This document shows positions 26,932 through 36,488 of a stretch of DNA of 64,000 nucleotides, piece by piece (position 1 is the first letter of the stretch; every line of letters begins with the position of its first letter). The DNA comes from Fictibacillus nanhaiensis (GTDB lineage Bacteria; Bacillota; Bacilli; Bacillales; Fictibacillaceae), in contig NZ_JAMBOD010000001.1 in NCBI RefSeq assembly GCF_023715445.1, positions 1,178,001 through 1,242,000 on the forward strand, in the 5' to 3' direction. The notes below the pieces were generated by a model. That model did no database searches. It saw only the letters and a list, made by a program, of their open reading frames with translations, and was not told where the DNA came from. The position numbers and the translations under genes are program-made.

Positions 26932-27333
26932 TTTTAGCAATTGCTCTTCAGCTTTTTTCAGAAGTTCTTTTCCGATTCCAATCCATTTTTTATCTATTGA
27001 TGCGTCGGGGTCTTGCGGTTCCGAAAATTGATTGACACTCCCCGATAAATTACCCGCTCCTGCGTTATCATCTAGTCCAATCTGATATTTATGGGCGAGC
27101 AAAAATGGCTCCCCCATTTGGATGGTGGTCTCTCTTCTATCCAATTCCCCTTCAACCGCTTTAAATGGGATTCTTAAAAAAGAATACCCTTCTTCATCAT
27201 CGAGTTTGTAATCAAAATACCCGTGGTCATAGTCCCAGTTGCCTCCATATGAAAAACCAAGGCTTTTCAAGACATCTTCGGCTTCATTCAATGCAAAAAA
27301 TCCATTTTCCAGCTTGCTTTTAATTGGTTTCAT
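26929..27333 (-). CDS. yugN: YugN-family protein
   Basis: 134 residues, soluble. The segment LKSLGFSYGGNWDYDHGYFDYKLDDEEGYSFLRIPF is the core of the YugN-like family; it is followed by an FLLAHKYQIGLDDNA block. Function unknown. Neighbours yugO and pgi are the same as in B. subtilis, which supports the call. Confidence 0.88.
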   Translation of the reverse strand: MKPIKSKLENGFFALNEAEDVLKSLGFSYGGNWDYDHGYFDYKLDDEEGYSFLRIPFKAVEGELDRRETTIQMGEPFLLAHKYQIGLDDNAGAGNLSGSVNQFSEPQDPDASIDKKWIGIGKELLKKAEEQLLK

Positions 27334-27423
27334 TCTTGTCCTCCTTAGCTATTCCTATTACTATCATTTAGCGTATCCAAATAACTTATAGAATATTTGA
27401 GTGCTAAGGAAGACTGTTTCTTT

Positions 27424-27450
27424 AAAAAAGCCCGGTCATATGACCAGGCT
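27424..27450 (-). terminator. Terminator after pgi
   Basis: AGCC-GGTCATATGACC-GGCT hairpin followed on the minus strand by TTTTTT. Confidence 0.8.
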
Positions 27451-27455
27451 CTATC

Positions 27456-28805
27456 TTATAAACGTTTTTCTAACTCTTCTTTTTCTTTTTCAAATCCAGG
27501 TTTTCCGAGGAGTGCAAACATATTCTTCTTATATGCTTCTACTCCTGGCTGATCAAACGGATTCACTCCTAAAAGATATCCGCTGACCGCACATCCTTTC
27601 TCAAAGAAATAAACCATGTAACCAAAATGATATGGTGACATTTCCGGAATATTCACGATTAAGTTAGGAACTCCACCGTCAGTATGGGCAAGAAGCGTTC
27701 CTTGGAATGCTTTCTTATTAACAAGATCCATTGTTTGACCTGCAAGGAAATTCAGTTTATCCAAGTTTTGATCATCTTCTTCAATCGTTAATTCTTCGCG
27801 GGCTGAATCTACGTACAATACCGTTTCAAAAAGGTCACGGCGTCCTTCCTGAACATATTGCCCCATTGAATGCAGATCAGTTGTGAAGTCAACTGACGCA
27901 GGATAAATTCCTTTGTAGTCCTTTCCTTCACTCTCGCCATAAAGCTGCTTCCACCATTCAGACACATAATGAAGCCCCGGTTCGTAATTTACCATCAGCT
28001 CAATCGTCTTGCCCTTATTATATAAGGCATTACGAACAGCAGCATACTGATAGGCACTGTTTTCTGCAAGGTTCGGGTTGTTAAAATCAACTGATGCATC
28101 TTTTGCACCATTCATCATTTCTTCAATGTTAACTCCGCTAACAGCGATTGGTAAAAGGCCTACAGCTGTTAAAACAGAATAGCGTCCGCCAACATCATCA
28201 GGAATAATAAAGGATTCATAGCCTTCTTCATTTGCTAAAGTCTTTAATGCCCCCTGCGCTTTATCCGTTGTTGCGTAAATGCGTTTGCGTGCTTCTTCTT
28301 TTCCGTATTTTTCTTCTAAGAACTTTCTAAAAATACGGAACGCAATAGCTGGTTCAGTAGTTGTACCAGATTTAGAAATAACATTTACAGAAACATCCTT
28401 ATCCTTTAATACATCCAAAAGCTCCTTAACATATGTGGATGAAATGTTCTGTCCTGCAAAGAAAACTTGCGGAGTCTTTCGCTCTTCTTTCGTTAGAAGA
28501 TTGTAGAAAGAATGGTTCAGCATTTCTATCGCAGCTCTAGCTCCTAAATAAGAACCCCCAATTCCTACTACAATCAAAACATCGGAATCATTTTTAATCT
28601 TTTCAGCACTTTTAACGATTCGGCTAAACTCTTCACGGTCATAGTTTTCAGGAAGATCTACCCAGCCTAAAAAATCATTGCCTGCACCTGTTTTTTCATG
28701 AATCGCCTCATGTGCTGCTCTTACAGCTCCTGAAAGATAATCTACTTCATGCTGCCCGATAAAAGAAAGGGCCTTGCTATAATCAAAACTCAGCTTCTTT
28801 GTCAT
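27456..28805 (-). CDS. pgi: Glucose-6-phosphate isomerase
   Basis: 449 residues, the Bacillus length. It interconverts glucose-6-phosphate and fructose-6-phosphate in glycolysis. Family segments are clear: [10 protein letters not shown] (phosphate binding), [14 protein letters not shown], the catalytic Glu region in [14 protein letters not shown], and the late Lys in [12 protein letters not shown]. The start is ATG 28805 with GGGAGG upstream; the TTG at 28823 overlaps the ribosome site. Confidence 0.97.
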   Translation of the reverse strand: MTKKLSFDYSKALSFIGQHEVDYLSGAVRAAHEAIHEKTGAGNDFLGWVDLPENYDREEFSRIVKSAEKIKNDSDVLIVVGIGGSYLGARAAIEMLNHSFYNLLTKEERKTPQVFFAGQNISSTYVKELLDVLKDKDVSVNVISKSGTTTEPAIAFRIFRKFLEEKYGKEEARKRIYATTDKAQGALKTLANEEGYESFIIPDDVGGRYSVLTAVGLLPIAVSGVNIEEMMNGAKDASVDFNNPNLAENSAYQYAAVRNALYNKGKTIELMVNYEPGLHYVSEWWKQLYGESEGKDYKGIYPASVDFTTDLHSMGQYVQEGRRDLFETVLYVDSAREELTIEEDDQNLDKLNFLAGQTMDLVNKKAFQGTLLAHTDGGVPNLIVNIPEMSPYHFGYMVYFFEKGCAVSGYLLGVNPFDQPGVEAYKKNMFALLGKPGFEKEKEELEKRL

Positions 28806-28930
28806 ATGTAAGCCTCCCAACAATCATTTATTCTTTCACTTTATACAATGCGACCATGCAAATCAAGAAACCCCATCCATGTAAACGGTTTCGATTAAAA
28901 AGACGAAATATTCTTAATCATTCTACATAA

Positions 28931-28956
28931 AAAAGAAGGGGGCAGCCCCTTCTTTT
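28931..28956 (-). terminator. Terminator after yugJ
   Basis: AAGAAGGGG / CCCCTTCTT stem with a short loop and, on the minus strand, TTTTTT; it overlaps the stop codon. Confidence 0.8.
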
Positions 28957-30118
28957 ATAATGACATTTTTAAAATGTTTAATACGTCATTTTTATTTTGT
29001 TTACTAAAGTTGCCAAACTCACCTCTAGCCATTGCCTTATCTGCTATTAGATCGAGTTTTGAGTTGTCAATATCATAATCGGCTAATGAGTTTGGTGCAC
29101 CAAGTGATGTCCAAAACGCTGAAAGACGGTCTATCCCCTCTAAGGCAGCTTCTTTATCAGATCTGCCATCTGACTCTACATTAAACACACGAACTGCGAG
29201 CTGTTTAAAACGTTTAACATTTGTGTCTACGTTATGACGCATCCAATTCGGAAACAGAATTGCCAACCCACCAGCATGCGGTATGTCATACACCGCAGAA
29301 ACTGCATGTTCAATATTATGGCTGCCCCAGTCACCGCGAAGACCCATTTGCAATGTTCCGTTTAATGCCATTGTACCACTGTAAAGAATCGTTTCACGCA
29401 GATCGTAATCTTCAAGGTCTTCCAATAGCTTAGGAGCTGTTTCCATCACCGTTAACAAAATAGATTCAGCGAAACGGTCTTGCAAAGGAGTGTTTTCAGC
29501 ATTATGAAAATATTGCTCTAATACATGCGACATCATATCGACAATACCATAAATTGTTTGATCTTTTGGAACTGTAAATGTATAAGTTGGATCTAGAATT
29601 GAGAATTTCGGAAAGACTAGAGGACTCCCCCAGCCATATTTCTCCTGGGTTTCCCAGTTTGTAATAACTGAACCAGAATTCATTTCTGACCCAGTTGCAG
29701 CTAGTGTAAGTACTGTTCCAAACGGAAGAGCATCTTGCGGTTGTGCTTTAAGGGTTATTAGATCCCAGACATCTCCATCATATTTTGCACCTGCTGCGAT
29801 TGCTTTTGTACAGTCAATTACACTTCCTCCGCCAACCGCTAATAAGCAATCAATATCGTTCTCCTTACAGATTTTAATTCCATTTTTAACTGTTGAAAGT
29901 CTTGGGTTCGGTTCAACGCCTGAAAGCTCGCTTACCTGTGCACCCATCTGGTTTAATTCATTCATAACTTCATCATATAAGCCACTGCGTTTAATACTGC
30001 CGCCGCCATAGACAAAAAGTACTTTTTTACCATAGCGGCCAAGTTCTTCTTTAAGTGCTTTAATTTGATTTTTACCAAATACTAATCGTGTCGGATTGTG
30101 ATATATGTATTCGTTCAA
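28955..30118 (-). CDS. yugJ: Iron-dependent alcohol dehydrogenase (YugJ/YugK, butanol-type)
   Basis: 387 residues, the size of B. subtilis YugJ. Group III iron-containing dehydrogenase: NAD(P) site [16 protein letters not shown], then [16 protein letters not shown], and metal ligands in [14 protein letters not shown] and [18 protein letters not shown]. The start is TTG 30118, set by AAGGGAGAG; the ATG at 30142 lies before that site. Likely reduces aldehydes or butanal, substrate unproven. B. subtilis has two adjacent copies, yugJ and yugK; only one is present here. Confidence 0.9.
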   Translation of the reverse strand: MNEYIYHNPTRLVFGKNQIKALKEELGRYGKKVLFVYGGGSIKRSGLYDEVMNELNQMGAQVSELSGVEPNPRLSTVKNGIKICKENDIDCLLAVGGGSVIDCTKAIAAGAKYDGDVWDLITLKAQPQDALPFGTVLTLAATGSEMNSGSVITNWETQEKYGWGSPLVFPKFSILDPTYTFTVPKDQTIYGIVDMMSHVLEQYFHNAENTPLQDRFAESILLTVMETAPKLLEDLEDYDLRETILYSGTMALNGTLQMGLRGDWGSHNIEHAVSAVYDIPHAGGLAILFPNWMRHNVDTNVKRFKQLAVRVFNVESDGRSDKEAALEGIDRLSAFWTSLGAPNSLADYDIDNSKLDLIADKAMARGEFGNFSKQNKNDVLNILKMSL

Positions 30119-30317
30119 TACAATCTCTCCCTTTACTATCATTTAACCCGTATTATGTGGAGACTCAATTGAAAAGTAAAGTAATCAGCTTACCGAACAT
30201 TAGCTTTTTCCTCTATGGATTGTTTCATCACGGAGAATAGGGGAATGTATAGATAAAGTAAAAAATGGACACCCTAAGACAGCATTCTATACGTGCAAGT
30301 AAGGAGGGGATCATAAA

Positions 30318-30554
30318 ATGAGTGGATTACAACGATTTGCTTTAGCATTCGTAATTATCGGTGCAATCAATTGGGGGCTTATCGGATTTTTTCAATTTGA
30401 TCTAGTTGCTGCCATTTTCGGCGGGCAGGACACCGCTCTTGCTCGTATCGTCTACGGTCTTGTTGGTCTATCTGGTTTATACTGTTTAACTTTATTATTC
30501 AAGCCTTCTGAAGAGTTTAGTCATGAAGGCAATCCAGAACATAACCGTGCTTAA
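30318..30554 (+). CDS. yuzA: YuzA-like DUF378 membrane protein
   Basis: 78 residues with two membrane helices. ALAFVIIGAINWGLIGFFQFDLVAAIFG is the DUF378 signature. GGAGGGG precedes the ATG. Located between yugJ and yugI as in B. subtilis. Function unknown. Confidence 0.9.
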   Translation: MSGLQRFALAFVIIGAINWGLIGFFQFDLVAAIFGGQDTALARIVYGLVGLSGLYCLTLLFKPSEEFSHEGNPEHNRA

Positions 30555-30574
30555 TTTATATCATTTTAAAGCCA

Positions 30575-30602
30575 AAAAAACCTCCCGGAGCGGGAGGTTT
30601 TC
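30575..30602. terminator. Bidirectional terminator between yuzA and yugI
   Basis: AAACCTCCCG / CGGGAGGTTT with a three-base loop, A-run before and T-run after. Confidence 0.85.
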
Positions 30603-30603
30603 A

Positions 30604-31020
30604 TTACTTTTTAAGACGCTTATTAAGTTGAGCCTGACGGTCTGTAGACTCTTTTAACCAGTCTTTAAGTTTAGCTTCAAGTGTGTTGAAACCTTTGTTA
30701 GCGTCTTGAGAGTTGCTGCTGCTTGCTTTTTTGTTGTTGAAACCACCAGGACGGCGCTCTTTTTTAGGTGCTGGCGCTGGTGCTTCTTGTGTTTGTCGGA
30801 TGGAAAGTGAAATTTTCTTGCTGTCTTCGTCAACAGAAAGAATTTTCACTGACACAACGTCCCCAACACTTAAAGCGTCATTAATATCTTTAACGAAGCC
30901 ATGGGAAACTTCAGAAATATGCACAAGACCTTGTACATTATCATTTAATGCAACAAACGCACCAAAAGGCTTAATGCCTGTAACTTTACCTTCAACAATG
31001 CTACCTACTTCAAAATTCAT
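30604..31020 (-). CDS. yugI: S1-domain RNA-binding general stress protein 13 (YugI)
   Basis: 138 residues. One S1 domain (about 1-75: GSIVEGKVTGIKPFGAFVALN, GLVHISEVSHGFV, KVKILSVDEDSKKISLSIRQ-type strands) followed by a basic, low-complexity tail (KKERRPGGFNNKK) and a helical end. In B. subtilis GSP13 is ribosome-associated and stress-induced. Placed next to yuzA as in B. subtilis. Confidence 0.92.
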   Translation of the reverse strand: MNFEVGSIVEGKVTGIKPFGAFVALNDNVQGLVHISEVSHGFVKDINDALSVGDVVSVKILSVDEDSKKISLSIRQTQEAPAPAPKKERRPGGFNNKKASSSNSQDANKGFNTLEAKLKDWLKESTDRQAQLNKRLKK

Positions 31021-31086
31021 GAAAACACTCCTAACTATTTTTTAACCTGTTAAGTATAACATAACTATATAGCACAAGCAAAAATA

Positions 31087-33009
31087 TTAAATAGAGTGAT
31101 ATTCACCTGTAAAAGTCAATTCTTTTTCATTTACAGCAGTAGCAGCAGCATTGAAATCATATACTTTCTCAATATTGATTTGATGCCATAGCATGAACAT
31201 AAGTACCGTCCAAATCTTCCGGCTGTAATCTCCTCTTCCTGTACGGTGACTGTCCAATAGATTCAGGACAACATCTTTGTTTAAATAGTGCTCTGTATCA
31301 CTTGCCAAAATAAGCTGTTTAGCCCATCCATACATCTCATTTTTCAGCCAATGGCGAATCGGAACAGGGAATCCAAGCTTTCTGCGATAGAGGACAGATT
31401 CAGGGACAATTCCTTTCATCGATTCTCTTAACGCAAATTTTGTTGTCCCATTTGTAACGGTCAGTTCTGGATGCAGGGTCGAAGCAACTTTAAATACTTC
31501 TTTATCTAAAAATGGTACGCGCAGTTCCAAAGAATGAGCCATTGTCATTTTATCTGCCTTTACAAGAATATCTCCTCTCATCCATGTGTGAAGGTCGATA
31601 TACTGCATCTTGTGCACGTCATGGAACCCGGCAGCTTGCTCGTAAAGTGGTTTGGTTACATTTTTATAATTGTAAGCGGAGCGATAATCTGTTAATAATT
31701 TACTTTTTTCCGTTTCAGAAAACATTTTGGCATTTCCGATATAGCGCTCCTCAATAGTCATGCTTCCGCGTTCAAGAAAACTTTTCCCTTTAATCCCTTC
31801 AGGAAGTACATTTGCAATAGCAGCTAAACCTTTAGTTAACCCTTTTGGCATCGATGATAAATGACGCAATGAATGCGGTTCATGATAAATGTTATAGCCT
31901 CCGAAAAGCTCATCTGCACCTTCTCCGGAAAGTACAACAGTAACATGCTTTGCTGCTTCACGAGCAACAAAATACAATGGTACCGCTGCCGGGTCTGCAA
32001 CAGGATCATCCATATGCCATATGATTTTTGGAAGCTCTCTCATAAACTCATCAGGCTTTACAAGATAATGGATGTTTTCTACATTTAGAGCAGCGGCTGT
32101 TTGTACTGCTACATCTATTTCACTAAATCCTTCTCTTTCAAACCCAACCGTAAACGTCTTCAACGCTGGATGAAGTTCACTAGCTAACGCAACAATCGTA
32201 CTGGAATCAATGCCGCCCGATAAGAAAGCGCCTACAGGAACATCTGAACGCATATGAACTTTTACTGAATCTCGCAGGACAGAACGAATTTCATCTTTCG
32301 CTTCTTCAAGCGACATGTCTTTCGGGGTAAAAGCTGGTTTCCAAAAGGATTTGATTTTCAATGGTCTTCCAGCTTTTTTAATAAAGTAATGACCCGGCTC
32401 AAGTTTTTTTATATTCTTTGTTAAAGTCATAGGTTCAGGAACAAATTGATAGGTTAAATAATGATGCAATGCCTCTGCATCAACCTGCTGATTCTTTTTT
32501 ACAAGGGTGATACTCTTCTTTTCAGAAGCGCAGTACAACCCATCATCGTCTTCTAAGTAAAAGAAAGGCTTGATTCCAAAAGGATCACGGGCACCAAAAA
32601 GCTCTTTCGTTTCCTTATCCCAGATTAAAAACCCAAACATTCCCCGAAGTTCTTTCATCGCCTCTTCACGTCTTTCACTAAAAAGTGCGAGAATGACTTC
32701 CGTATCTGAATGTGTTTTAAATTCAAAGCCTTTCCCTTCAAGATCTTTTCTTATCTCAACATAATTATAAATTTCTCCATTAAAGATGATCCAATAACGG
32801 TCATCTTCATAGGATAAAGGCTGTTTCCCGCACTCTAGATCGATGATACTTAACCGCCGAAAGCCGAACCGCACGTATTGATCTACAAAGTGGCCGCTAT
32901 CGTCCGGACCCCGGTGAGTAATAATATTAGTCATATCAATTAATTGTTCTGTTTCCAGTTGTTCAACCGTTTCAGGTGTGTTAAGCATATATCCAATAAA
33001 ACCGCACAT
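31087..33009 (-). CDS. asnB: Glutamine-hydrolysing asparagine synthetase
   Basis: 640 residues. N-terminal Ntn glutaminase: Cys2 nucleophile in MCGFIGYM, Arg in FGFRRLSIID, FNGEIYNY and SDTEV. C-terminal synthetase with PP-loop SGGIDSST, SGEGADELFGGYN and the conserved LRVPFLDKEV. Closest in length and detail to B. subtilis AsnB (632 aa) among AsnB, AsnH and AsnO. Makes asparagine from aspartate and glutamine with ATP. Single gene with its own leader. Confidence 0.94.
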   Translation of the reverse strand: MCGFIGYMLNTPETVEQLETEQLIDMTNIITHRGPDDSGHFVDQYVRFGFRRLSIIDLECGKQPLSYEDDRYWIIFNGEIYNYVEIRKDLEGKGFEFKTHSDTEVILALFSERREEAMKELRGMFGFLIWDKETKELFGARDPFGIKPFFYLEDDDGLYCASEKKSITLVKKNQQVDAEALHHYLTYQFVPEPMTLTKNIKKLEPGHYFIKKAGRPLKIKSFWKPAFTPKDMSLEEAKDEIRSVLRDSVKVHMRSDVPVGAFLSGGIDSSTIVALASELHPALKTFTVGFEREGFSEIDVAVQTAAALNVENIHYLVKPDEFMRELPKIIWHMDDPVADPAAVPLYFVAREAAKHVTVVLSGEGADELFGGYNIYHEPHSLRHLSSMPKGLTKGLAAIANVLPEGIKGKSFLERGSMTIEERYIGNAKMFSETEKSKLLTDYRSAYNYKNVTKPLYEQAAGFHDVHKMQYIDLHTWMRGDILVKADKMTMAHSLELRVPFLDKEVFKVASTLHPELTVTNGTTKFALRESMKGIVPESVLYRRKLGFPVPIRHWLKNEMYGWAKQLILASDTEHYLNKDVVLNLLDSHRTGRGDYSRKIWTVLMFMLWHQINIEKVYDFNAAATAVNEKELTFTGEYHSI

Positions 33010-33238
33010 TTTATAGTTCCTCCCAGAAAAAGCAGTTCAAATATCTCAGTTTTTCATAAATAGTAAGGTTAATTTAATTTTCCAGTATATTAATACCTTT
33101 CCTATATTTGTGAATTAACCTCTCTATTATAACGCCTATATTTAACTCTTCACTATAATTTTGTTAAAAAAATGAAAAACAAGGAATCTGTACTATATTT
33201 GTCGAGAAAAACATTATAAAAGTTACGAGAATTTTATT

Positions 33239-34621
33239 TTAAATCATGGAATGGGGATCTAAAATACGTTCAGCTTCATCTGATGTGAATATTTCTTTTT
33301 CGACTAAGAGAGCTTTTAAGGTTTTGCCTGATTCAAAGCTTTCTTTTGCTAATGCTGCTGCTTTTTCGTATCCGATATGCGGATTAAGCGCTGTCACCAA
33401 TGAAAGACTTTGATCAAGCCATTCTTTAATTTTTTCAGAATTAGCGCTTATTCCTTTTAGACATTTCTCTGTAAAAACGTTCATACCATTGCTTATAATA
33501 GTGATTGATTGCAAAACATTATAGCCAATTACCGGCATCATTGGGTTAATCTCCAACTGGCTCCCAATTGCGGCTGTTGTAACACAAGAATCATTCCCAA
33601 TAACCTGCGAACAAATCATATATAAATTCTCTAAAATGACTGGATTTATCTTGCCTGGCATTATGGATGAACCAGGCTGAACGGCAGGCAATGTTAATTC
33701 TGCAAGGCCTGTTCGGGGTCCGCTGCTCATAAGCCTAAGATCACTTGAAATTTTTATTAGATGAACAGCTAATTCTTTCAAGTGACCACTAATACGGATA
33801 GCTGCGTTTGTATTTTGCATAAATGCATATGTGTTATCACTTTGTTTAAAAGGTAGGCCTGTACGGTCTGCAATTTCTTTTATAGCAGCTGCCGCGTAGT
33901 TTTCATGAGCATTAATTCCTGTTCCTACTGCATTGCCTCCTAATCCAAGTTCAAATAAAGAGTTTTCAGCATCTTTTAAAGATTTTTCGACAGACATAAC
34001 AGCTCCTCGAAACCCGCGAAATTCACTCCCTAGCCTTATTGGAACGGCGTCCTGAAGATGTGTTCTGCCAGCTTTAACTACATTATGAAATTCTTTTTCT
34101 TTTGTTTCTAAAGTTTCGAGCAGAAGGTTTATAGCAGGATACAAGGTTTCATTCAGCTGGGATGCAATCGATATATGTATGGCAGTTGGAATGGTATCGT
34201 TTGTAGATTGTGACATATTTACATCATCATTAGGATGCACTAATGTATAATCACCTTTTTGACCGCCTAATAATTCCGCGGCTCGAGAAGCGATCACCTC
34301 GTTTACATTCATATTTTGTGAGGTTCCTGCCCCGGCTTGATACACATCCACGACAAATTGATCATTCCATTTACCGCTGATGATTTCATCTGCCGCTTGA
34401 ATAATACTTTCTGCTTTTTTGGAGTCCAGGGTACCACATTCTTTATTCGCTGCTGCTGCACTTGCTTTGATAATAGCCTGAGCCTTTATAAACGAAAAAG
34501 GCAGTCTCAGGCCGCTGATCGGAAAATTATGGATTGCCCTCTGCGTCTGTGCACCATAATAGACTTCTTCCGGAACTTTCACTTCACCTAATGTATCTTT
34601 TGCTATACGAAATTTATCCAC
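33239..34621 (-). CDS. Class II fumarase/aspartase-family lyase
   Basis: 460 residues. The superfamily signature GSSIMPGKINPV and catalytic region GRTHLQDAVP are intact. The N-terminus (DTLGEVKVPEEVYYGAQTQRA), HPNDDVNMSQS and LNPHIGY resemble fumarase FumC, while GRTHLQDAVPIRLG, LRLMSSGPRTGLAELTLPAVQ and MPGKINPVILE resemble aspartase AspA. The usually invariant ELNV segment is EINPM. Substrate (fumarate or aspartate) therefore remains open. The start is GTG 34621 behind AAGGAG; the GTG at 34630 overlaps the ribosome site. Confidence 0.8.
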   Translation of the reverse strand: MDKFRIAKDTLGEVKVPEEVYYGAQTQRAIHNFPISGLRLPFSFIKAQAIIKASAAAANKECGTLDSKKAESIIQAADEIISGKWNDQFVVDVYQAGAGTSQNMNVNEVIASRAAELLGGQKGDYTLVHPNDDVNMSQSTNDTIPTAIHISIASQLNETLYPAINLLLETLETKEKEFHNVVKAGRTHLQDAVPIRLGSEFRGFRGAVMSVEKSLKDAENSLFELGLGGNAVGTGINAHENYAAAAIKEIADRTGLPFKQSDNTYAFMQNTNAAIRISGHLKELAVHLIKISSDLRLMSSGPRTGLAELTLPAVQPGSSIMPGKINPVILENLYMICSQVIGNDSCVTTAAIGSQLEINPMMPVIGYNVLQSITIISNGMNVFTEKCLKGISANSEKIKEWLDQSLSLVTALNPHIGYEKAAALAKESFESGKTLKALLVEKEIFTSDEAERILDPHSMI

Positions 34622-34720
34622 TGTATCCACTCCTTTTTAAAAGCTTTTCATATGACTTGTATTCCCTTTCAAAAATTATATGTAATCCTTTTTTAAAAAA
34701 TCGTTTAATTTCTTATAAAG

Positions 34721-34799
34721 TTGAACAAAATGTTAAAGCAAATGCATTAAATATTCCCCCCTTTTTGACAGATCACTTGTTTGATCTGTCACTTTTTTT
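34721..34799 (+). ncRNA. Candidate C-rich small RNA
   Basis: A textbook terminator (perfect nine-bp stem GACAGATCA/TGATCTGTC, six-base loop, seven T) lies at 34767-34799 on the plus strand. No plus-strand gene precedes it for over 3 kb, since the lyase and asnB are on the minus strand. Just before the stem is TTCCCCCCTTTTT, able to pair with ribosome-binding sites. TATAAA at 34714-34719 could be a -10 element, but the -35 is poor. Boundaries are approximate. Confidence 0.4.
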
Positions 34800-34808
34800 G
34801 TAATGAAC

Positions 34809-34836
34809 AAAAACCGCCTCAAATAAGACGGTTTTT
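34809..34836 (-). terminator. Terminator after the 79-aa gene
   Basis: AAAACCG / CGGTTTT stem; on the minus strand it ends in five T. Overlaps the stop codon of the gene ending at 34835. Confidence 0.65.
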
Positions 34837-35074
34837 AAGATTGGGGGAGCGCAATAACGATAGCAGGTTCTTTTTTTATCAGCTTATGTTCTGTTTTATA
34901 TCCTGCTTTTTTTTGTTTTAAAAACGTTTTTTTTGAAATTGGACGGGGCCTTGACCAGGAAAGGGAGTCAAGATTTTTCCAATTATCATGTGTAATGATT
35001 TCACTTTTGTAATAATAACAGTTACCGCTAAGATACTCTTCACAAATATAGCGGACTGTTTGACGACTATGCAT
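34835..35074 (-). CDS. Small hypothetical protein, 79 aa
   Basis: Basic protein with an N-terminal part containing two Cys (YICEEYLSGNCYYYKS) and a Lys-rich middle (KKTFLKQKKAGYKTEHK). GGAGAG nine bases before the ATG supports translation. No family recognised. It lies beside a spore gene. Confidence 0.55.
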   Translation of the reverse strand: MHSRQTVRYICEEYLSGNCYYYKSEIITHDNWKNLDSLSWSRPRPISKKTFLKQKKAGYKTEHKLIKKEPAIVIALPQS

Positions 35075-35132
35075 AACATCTCTCCATTTTTACTTTCATT
35101 ATCCCCGCATTACAATTCATTCATACTTAAGC

Positions 35133-35165
35133 AAAAAAGGCCTGAAGACCCTACCTCCAAGCCTT
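35133..35165 (-). terminator. Probable terminator after yjcZ
   Basis: Imperfect stem around AAGGC-TTG/CA-GGCCTT followed on the minus strand by TTTTTTG. Confidence 0.5.
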
Positions 35166-35171
35166 AATCTG

Positions 35172-35327
35172 TTAATCTCTGTGGTTCCACCACCACCAGC
35201 CACCGAATATCAAGATGAGAATGAACAAGATTATTAGTACAGCCCAGATCCAGCCGTAACCATAGCCACCATAACCGTAACCTCCATAAGCATACGGGTA
35301 ATAGTAAGGATAATATGGAAATGCCAT
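35172..35327 (-). CDS. yjcZ: YjcZ-family sporulation protein
   Basis: A 51-residue protein: Tyr/Gly-rich head (PYYPYYYPYAYGGYGYGG), one membrane helix (WAVLIILFILILIFGG), then WWWWNHRD. This is the build of the short YjcZ-type proteins made during sporulation in Bacillus. AGGAGG nine bases before the ATG (TAAAGGAGGTAGCAGG) fixes the start. Confidence 0.85.
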   Translation of the reverse strand: MAFPYYPYYYPYAYGGYGYGGYGYGWIWAVLIILFILILIFGGWWWWNHRD

Positions 35328-35535
35328 CCTGCTACCTCCTTTATTTCTTTATGCGTTCTTACTCCTTATTAAAATATGTACGAAGTGGGTAAAGAGGAAT
35401 AGAGACAAACGCACAATTTAGCTAGAAATGCTGAAATGACGGGTCAGAAACAAAAGGAAATAATTGCTCCTACTATCTTTTACCCGCATTGGTAAAACTA
35501 CTTATAAGATTTTTGCTGACGGAGTGTGAGATTTC

Positions 35536-36405
35536 ATGGCCTTAAACGAGCATCATACATTTGTTCCGGGATACCGGATAAATGTAAATAACGTGCAAAT
35601 TTATTATGAATACTTTGATCATGAAAACCCTAATGCAAAGGTAGTTGTTCTTATTCACGGGTTTATGTCTTCAACGATCAGTTTCAGACAACTGCTTCCT
35701 GATTTAACAAAGGAGTATAAAGTTATCGCACTTGACCTTCCGGGGTTTGGGCGAAGTGAAAAGTCTAAAAGTTTTATATATAAGCTTTGTAATTACGGAC
35801 AATTAATTATTGATTTTTTGGACAAGCTCAATATACAAAATGTTATCTTAATCGGTCATTCAATGGGCGGTCAAATTTGCATGCATGCTGCAAAAAAAGC
35901 ACCAAACCGGATACAGAAACTGATTTTGCTAGGATGCTGTTCCTATGTAAAACGAGCAAATCGTTCCTTAATCGCCTGCTCCTATTTGCCTTTATTTACA
36001 TGGGGAATGAGAAGCTGGATTCAAAAAAAGGATGTTAAGCAAAATTTATTGTCAGTAATGCATGATTCAAAACTAGTTACACAAGAAATGATTGATGGTT
36101 ATAGCAAACCGATCAGCGAAGCTGCGTTCATCCATTCTCTAATTCGGCTTTTAAGGCATCGTGAGGGTGATATGAGTTCAGAAGAGCTAGGTGAAATCAC
36201 ACAGCCTGTATTGATGATTTGGGGCAAGGAAGACAAAGTGATACCAGTAAAAACTGGCTACAGGCTTAAACGGGATCTTCCTAACGCTGAGCTTATCGTC
36301 TATGAAAAGTGCGGACATCTTGTTATGGAAGAGAAACCTAAGGAAATCACAACAGAAATCATTCGTTTTATCGAGCAGCCGAAAGTGACCGGTATCAAGA
36401 TTTAG
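35536..36405 (+). CDS. Alpha/beta hydrolase
   Basis: 289 residues. Oxyanion strand VVVLIHGFMSS, nucleophile elbow GHSMGG (Ser about residue 109), acid in WGKEDKVIP and His in KCGHLVMEEKP: a complete catalytic triad with a cap region between. No signal peptide. Substrate unknown. GGAG lies upstream of the ATG at a longer than usual distance. Confidence 0.88.
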   Translation: MALNEHHTFVPGYRINVNNVQIYYEYFDHENPNAKVVVLIHGFMSSTISFRQLLPDLTKEYKVIALDLPGFGRSEKSKSFIYKLCNYGQLIIDFLDKLNIQNVILIGHSMGGQICMHAAKKAPNRIQKLILLGCCSYVKRANRSLIACSYLPLFTWGMRSWIQKKDVKQNLLSVMHDSKLVTQEMIDGYSKPISEAAFIHSLIRLLRHREGDMSSEELGEITQPVLMIWGKEDKVIPVKTGYRLKRDLPNAELIVYEKCGHLVMEEKPKEITTEIIRFIEQPKVTGIKI

Positions 36406-36463
36406 ATGTGAAAGTAAAATACCATGTACAGATTACCGAGTCAGGGATTTCGCAATAAAGCAC

Positions 36464-36488
36464 AAAAAGCCGTTATTTACGGCTTTTT
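36464..36488. terminator. Bidirectional terminator
   Basis: AAAAAGCCG / CGGCTTTTT perfect stem with a seven-base loop. Overlaps the 3' end of the CvfC-like gene and also follows the hydrolase gene. Confidence 0.8.
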
